Assembly: GCF_000760035.1 (NCBI RefSeq)
Contig: NZ_JNAO01000013.1
Span: forward strand, 1-64,000
Reading direction: 5' to 3'
Source of the DNA: Prochlorococcus marinus str. MIT 9314
GTDB lineage: Bacteria > Cyanobacteriota > Cyanobacteriia > PCC-6307 > Cyanobiaceae
DNA length: 64,000 nucleotides
The translations under genes and the position numbers were made by a program. Of the stretch, positions 62,264-64,000 are shown piece by piece. Below the pieces are notes generated by a model. That model was not told the origin of the DNA. It was given only the letters and a program-made list of their open reading frames with translations, and searched no databases. Every line of letters starts with the position of its first letter. Position 1 is the stretch's first letter.

Positions 62264-62635
62264 TTGGTAAAAGACCAAAGAAGATGGAGATTACTTAGAG
62301 ATTTTAAAAAAGGCAAATTTTGCTTTTTGATCGGTGTTGATAATTGGTCAATCGAATTACAAAAAAGTGAATTTTATTCACTTTACCTTCTACTCTTAAA
62401 AATTAATGAACAATTTTTAGTTATCAAGGATCAACTAATGGATGAAGAATTCATTACTTTAGAATTAGAAAGACTTCCTTGGTATATTCAGTTAGAGGGG
62501 AAAAAGAATGAATGGAGTTTAAGGTTTGTTTTTGAAAGCCAAGACCAAACTAGATCCTTCGAGATGTATTGGCCGATACCAATAGCACAAAATTTATTTT
62601 ATGAAATAAAAAACATGTGGGAATCAATGGATTAA
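62264..62635 (+). CDS. DUF1818 family protein
   Basis: This 123-residue protein starts at TTG and matches DUF1818 by its pattern RRWRLLRDFKKGKFCFLIGVDNWSIELQKSEFYSL and the later WYIQLEGKKNEWSLRFVF. Plant homologues exist, where the fold resembles a small beta-barrel of ssDNA-binding (Whirly/PUR-alpha-like) type. Function in cyanobacteria is unknown. It is coupled to rpoZ (2-base gap). Confidence 0.8.
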   Translation: MVKDQRRWRLLRDFKKGKFCFLIGVDNWSIELQKSEFYSLYLLLLKINEQFLVIKDQLMDEEFITLELERLPWYIQLEGKKNEWSLRFVFESQDQTRSFEMYWPIPIAQNLFYEIKNMWESMD

Positions 62636-62949
62636 AAGATAAATAAAATTGGAAATTTTAGAAAAAATTTCCCCTTCCCAAAAAAAATTTTTCACAACTT
62701 TTCCACAGTTATTAATAAAAAAATATCTGTTTATCTAAAGCATGTGGAAAACTTCTGATTTTAAGCAAATCTTTATATTTAAATAAGATTTAAATTTACA
62801 AAATTGATTTTCATGACTTCCCACTTTATAACTAAATTCTTATTATTCTACAAAATGAGACTGTCTCTTAATAATGCTTGTTGACGATTCAGTAATTTTG
62901 GAGAAAACTACATCTTGTAGATTTAAATTTCAATAAAGTTTTTTCCAAT
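62636..62949. other. 314-bp intergenic region with DnaA-box-like sites and a hairpin
   Basis: This is the longest gap in the window. It has an 8-bp hairpin (GGAAATTT at 62651-62658 with AAATTTCC at 62665-62672), three DnaA-box-like 9-mers (62688-62751), a very AT-rich stretch (62755-62815) and the palindrome GAGACTGTCTC (62857-62867). No ORF longer than a few codons or RNA gene is recognised. Confidence 0.6.
62688..62751. promoter_or_regulatory. Cluster of DnaA-box-like sequences
   Basis: TTTTCCACA at 62699-62707 and its complement TGTGGAAAA at 62743-62751 match the cyanobacterial DnaA box TTTTCCACA exactly, in opposite orientation. TTTTTCACA at 62688-62696 differs by one base. An AT-rich segment follows. 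No dnaA or dnaN is in the window, so this could be an accessory DnaA-binding or titration site, or an origin element. Confidence 0.5.
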
Positions 62950-63201
62950 ATGCAAGAGTTAAATTACGAAGAAAATTCAAAAGTATTAAATCATAAAGAT
63001 GAAGTCATAAGTTTCAAATGTGAACTTCAAGAAAATCTTCAAAAGGCTATGAAAGAATTCGTTGAGGAGCATCCTAACTGGGATCAATACAGAATACTAC
63101 AAGCTGCGATAGCAGGATTTTTAATGCAAAAAGGATTTCAAAATAGGGATTTAACGAGACTTTATATTGGCAATATGTTTTCGATGAATTTTAAGGATTA
63201 A
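62950..63201 (+). CDS. DUF2811 family protein
   Basis: The 83-residue protein shows the DUF2811 core VISFKCELQENLQKAMKEFVEEHPNWDQYRILQAAIAGFLMQKG. It is mostly helical, and the end resembles a ribbon-helix-helix-like or small scaffold domain. The family is cyanobacterial with no known function. It is convergent with the EVE-domain gene (5-base gap). Confidence 0.8.
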   Translation: MQELNYEENSKVLNHKDEVISFKCELQENLQKAMKEFVEEHPNWDQYRILQAAIAGFLMQKGFQNRDLTRLYIGNMFSMNFKD

Positions 63202-63206
63202 AAATT

Positions 63207-63665
63207 TTAAATTTTTTCTAATAGTATTTTTGCAATGTCATTTCTGACAGGTAATATAGATAACCTATTCCCTTTTTTTACGACTAATAACTCATCCTCA
63301 TTAAATAAAATCTTTAATTCAGGTAAACTTAAAATCTTATCTGACTTAAATTTATATTCTACTTTTACACAATCCCACCTAGGATTATCAGGCTTCGATT
63401 TTGGATCAAAATATTTTGAATCTTGATCAAATTGAGTAGGGTCAACAATATTTAGATCTATTACCTCCATAAGTCCCACAATACCTGGGGGTTTGCAATT
63501 CGAATGATAGAAAAAAACTTTATCTCCTTTATTCATTTTTCTCATAAAATTTCGAGCTTGATAATTTCTTATTCCATCCCATAAAGTTTCACCGTCATTT
63601 TTTAAAGTATCTATGCTGTAAGCGTCAGGCTCACTTTTCATTAGCCAGTAATTAATATCAGTCAT
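63207..63665 (-). CDS. EVE domain protein (PUA-like, THYN1 type)
   Basis: The 152-residue protein is a single EVE domain. WLMKSEPDAYSIDTL at the start, DGIRNYQARNFMRKMNKGDKVFFYHSN and WDCVKVEYKFK are characteristic. EVE domains resemble YTH and PUA folds and are thought to read modified bases in RNA or DNA. The human homologue is THYN1. Its substrate here is unknown. It is divergent from the ubiquitin-like gene at the right edge. Confidence 0.92.
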   Translation of the reverse strand: MTDINYWLMKSEPDAYSIDTLKNDGETLWDGIRNYQARNFMRKMNKGDKVFFYHSNCKPPGIVGLMEVIDLNIVDPTQFDQDSKYFDPKSKPDNPRWDCVKVEYKFKSDKILSLPELKILFNEDELLVVKKGNRLSILPVRNDIAKILLEKI

Positions 63666-63691
63666 ATTAATAATTTAGAAGAAAATTACAA

Positions 63692-63711
63692 TGTGTGAAC
63701 GGTGTGTGAAC
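63692..63711. promoter_or_regulatory. Tandem 11-bp-spaced repeat TGTGTGAAC
   Basis: TGTGTGAAC occurs at 63692-63700 and 63703-63711, exactly 11 bases apart, about one helical turn. It lies 27 bases upstream of the EVE gene start in the 200-bp divergent region shared with the ubiquitin-like gene. The spacing is typical of paired regulator half-sites. Confidence 0.45.
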
Positions 63712-63793
63712 AGAATATTAAAGACGTTCAATTCTAGGTTCATTATCCATCAAATTATCTATTTAGGAAAGTGAGGGTTGGTATGGGGTTCTT

Positions 63794-63823
63794 TTGACAG
63801 TTAATACTCACTATGATTAAGAT
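63794..63823 (+). promoter_or_regulatory. Putative promoter of the ubiquitin-like gene
   Basis: A consensus -35 TTGACA (63794-63799) is followed after 18 bases by TAAGAT (63818-63823), a 4 of 6 match to the -10. Predicted transcripts would start near 63830, leaving a leader of about 35 bases before GTG 63866. A weak GAAG lies in the leader as a possible RBS. Confidence 0.45.
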
Positions 63824-63865
63824 GAAATCTAATAAATATTAGATATATTGAAGTGAAATTAACTA

Positions 63866-64000
63866 GTGATTAAGAGTATTAATAAAGATTTTTTTTATAA
63901 GTTATCCCCTTTTGTTTTTATAAGTTTTATTAGTTTTTTTAGTGTTGTTAATGCTGCAATGCAGATTTTCGTAAAAACGATAACGGGAAAAACTATAACC
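63866..64000 (+). CDS. Exported ubiquitin homologue (5' part, cut by right edge)
   Basis: The frame is open from GTG 63866 to the window end (45 codons); an in-frame TAA at 63860 bounds it. Residues 1-12 carry Lys3, Lys7 and Lys12, residues 13-28 are strongly hydrophobic, and VNA at 28-30 before Ala31 fits signal peptidase I cleavage. Residues 32-45 read MQIFVKTITGKTIT, identical to ubiquitin residues 1-14 except Leu8 to Ile. Mature protein would thus begin Ala-Met-Gln-Ile, placing a ubiquitin fold outside the cytoplasm. Lys6 and Lys11 equivalents are kept. The rest, including Lys48/63 and the C-terminal Gly-Gly, is outside the window. A cytosolic product from ATG 63959 (ubiquitin Met1) is a less likely alternative. 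Confidence 0.85.
   Translation, partial: MIKSINKDFFYKLSPFVFISFISFFSVVNAAMQIFVKTITGKTIT

Noticed and set aside
63691-63774. 27-residue ORF starting MCERC in the EVE/ubiquitin gap
   Set aside because: It overlaps the tandem repeat and promoter region, and has no supporting context beyond the CxxC.
63866-64000. Eukaryotic contamination as the source of the ubiquitin sequence
   Set aside because: It is joined in frame to a bacterial-type signal peptide with local AT-rich codon use and a bacterial promoter pattern, contiguous with Prochlorococcus genes; an assembly chimera still needs external checking.

Overview
The window is a compact, AT-rich (roughly one third G+C by eye) cyanobacterial chromosome segment that fits Prochlorococcus, most likely a high-light-adapted strain. 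The evidence is the split rpoC1/rpoC2, a high-light-inducible (Hli) gene, the cyanobacterial atp operon with both b and b' subunits, PSRP-3/Ycf65, Ycf35, PII, several cyanobacteria-only DUF families, very short intergenic spaces and frequent TTG/GTG starts. I see no rRNA or tRNA genes, insertion sequences, integrases or CRISPR arrays.

Layout. 1-3264 (minus): rimP-nusA-ylxR-infB; infB runs off the left edge and carries a 108-bp tandem duplication. 3425-7838: a DegP/HhoA-type protease, rpiA, hisD (minus), rpsT and a TatD-type hydrolase. 8061-17639: rpoB-rpoC1-rpoC2 followed by a 50-residue hli gene. 17669-23532: rlmN, a 48-residue membrane protein, a HEAT-repeat protein, a redox-flavoured cluster (DUF2997, Ycf35/DUF1257, 4Fe-4S ferredoxin, aldo/keto reductase), rsmG (minus), and a membrane-anchored J-protein with DUF3143. 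23541-28108 (minus): a complete late-biotin operon bioF-bioK-bioC-bioD-bioA. 28247-39285: a Ski2-like helicase, fumC and purB (minus), a TlyA-type methyltransferase, glnB with an unknown ORF upstream, queF, system II cytochrome c assembly genes (ccsB, ccdA) and ftsW.

39574-46914: the main atp operon (atpI-like, a, c, b', b, delta, alpha, gamma), followed by a 2Fe-2S ferredoxin, a 63-residue unknown and DUF3326. 46918-51419 (minus): nadE-nadD, a DUF697 GTPase and a CBS-domain membrane protein. 51496-55520: pepP, a 52-residue unknown, PSRP-3, and the separate atpD-atpC (beta-epsilon) pair on minus. 55737-59679: groES-groEL, secG and gpmI. 59817-63665: pyrR, a divergent Hsp70, rpoZ, DUF1818, DUF2811 and an EVE-domain protein.

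Most of this is core housekeeping and photosynthetic energy metabolism. The exception is at the right edge. A GTG-initiated reading frame at 63866-64000 encodes a type I signal peptide followed directly by MQIFVKTITGKTIT, which matches the first 14 residues of eukaryotic ubiquitin except Leu8 to Ile. The frame is cut by the window edge. It appears to be an exported ubiquitin homologue in a cyanobacterium, divergent from an EVE-domain gene, with its own promoter-like sequence. This is the most remarkable feature in the window. Secondary points of interest are a small cluster of DnaA-box-like sequences at 62688-62751 away from any dnaA/dnaN, an intercistronic hairpin before the ATP synthase c-subunit gene, and a groESL leader that lacks CIRCE but has other dyads.
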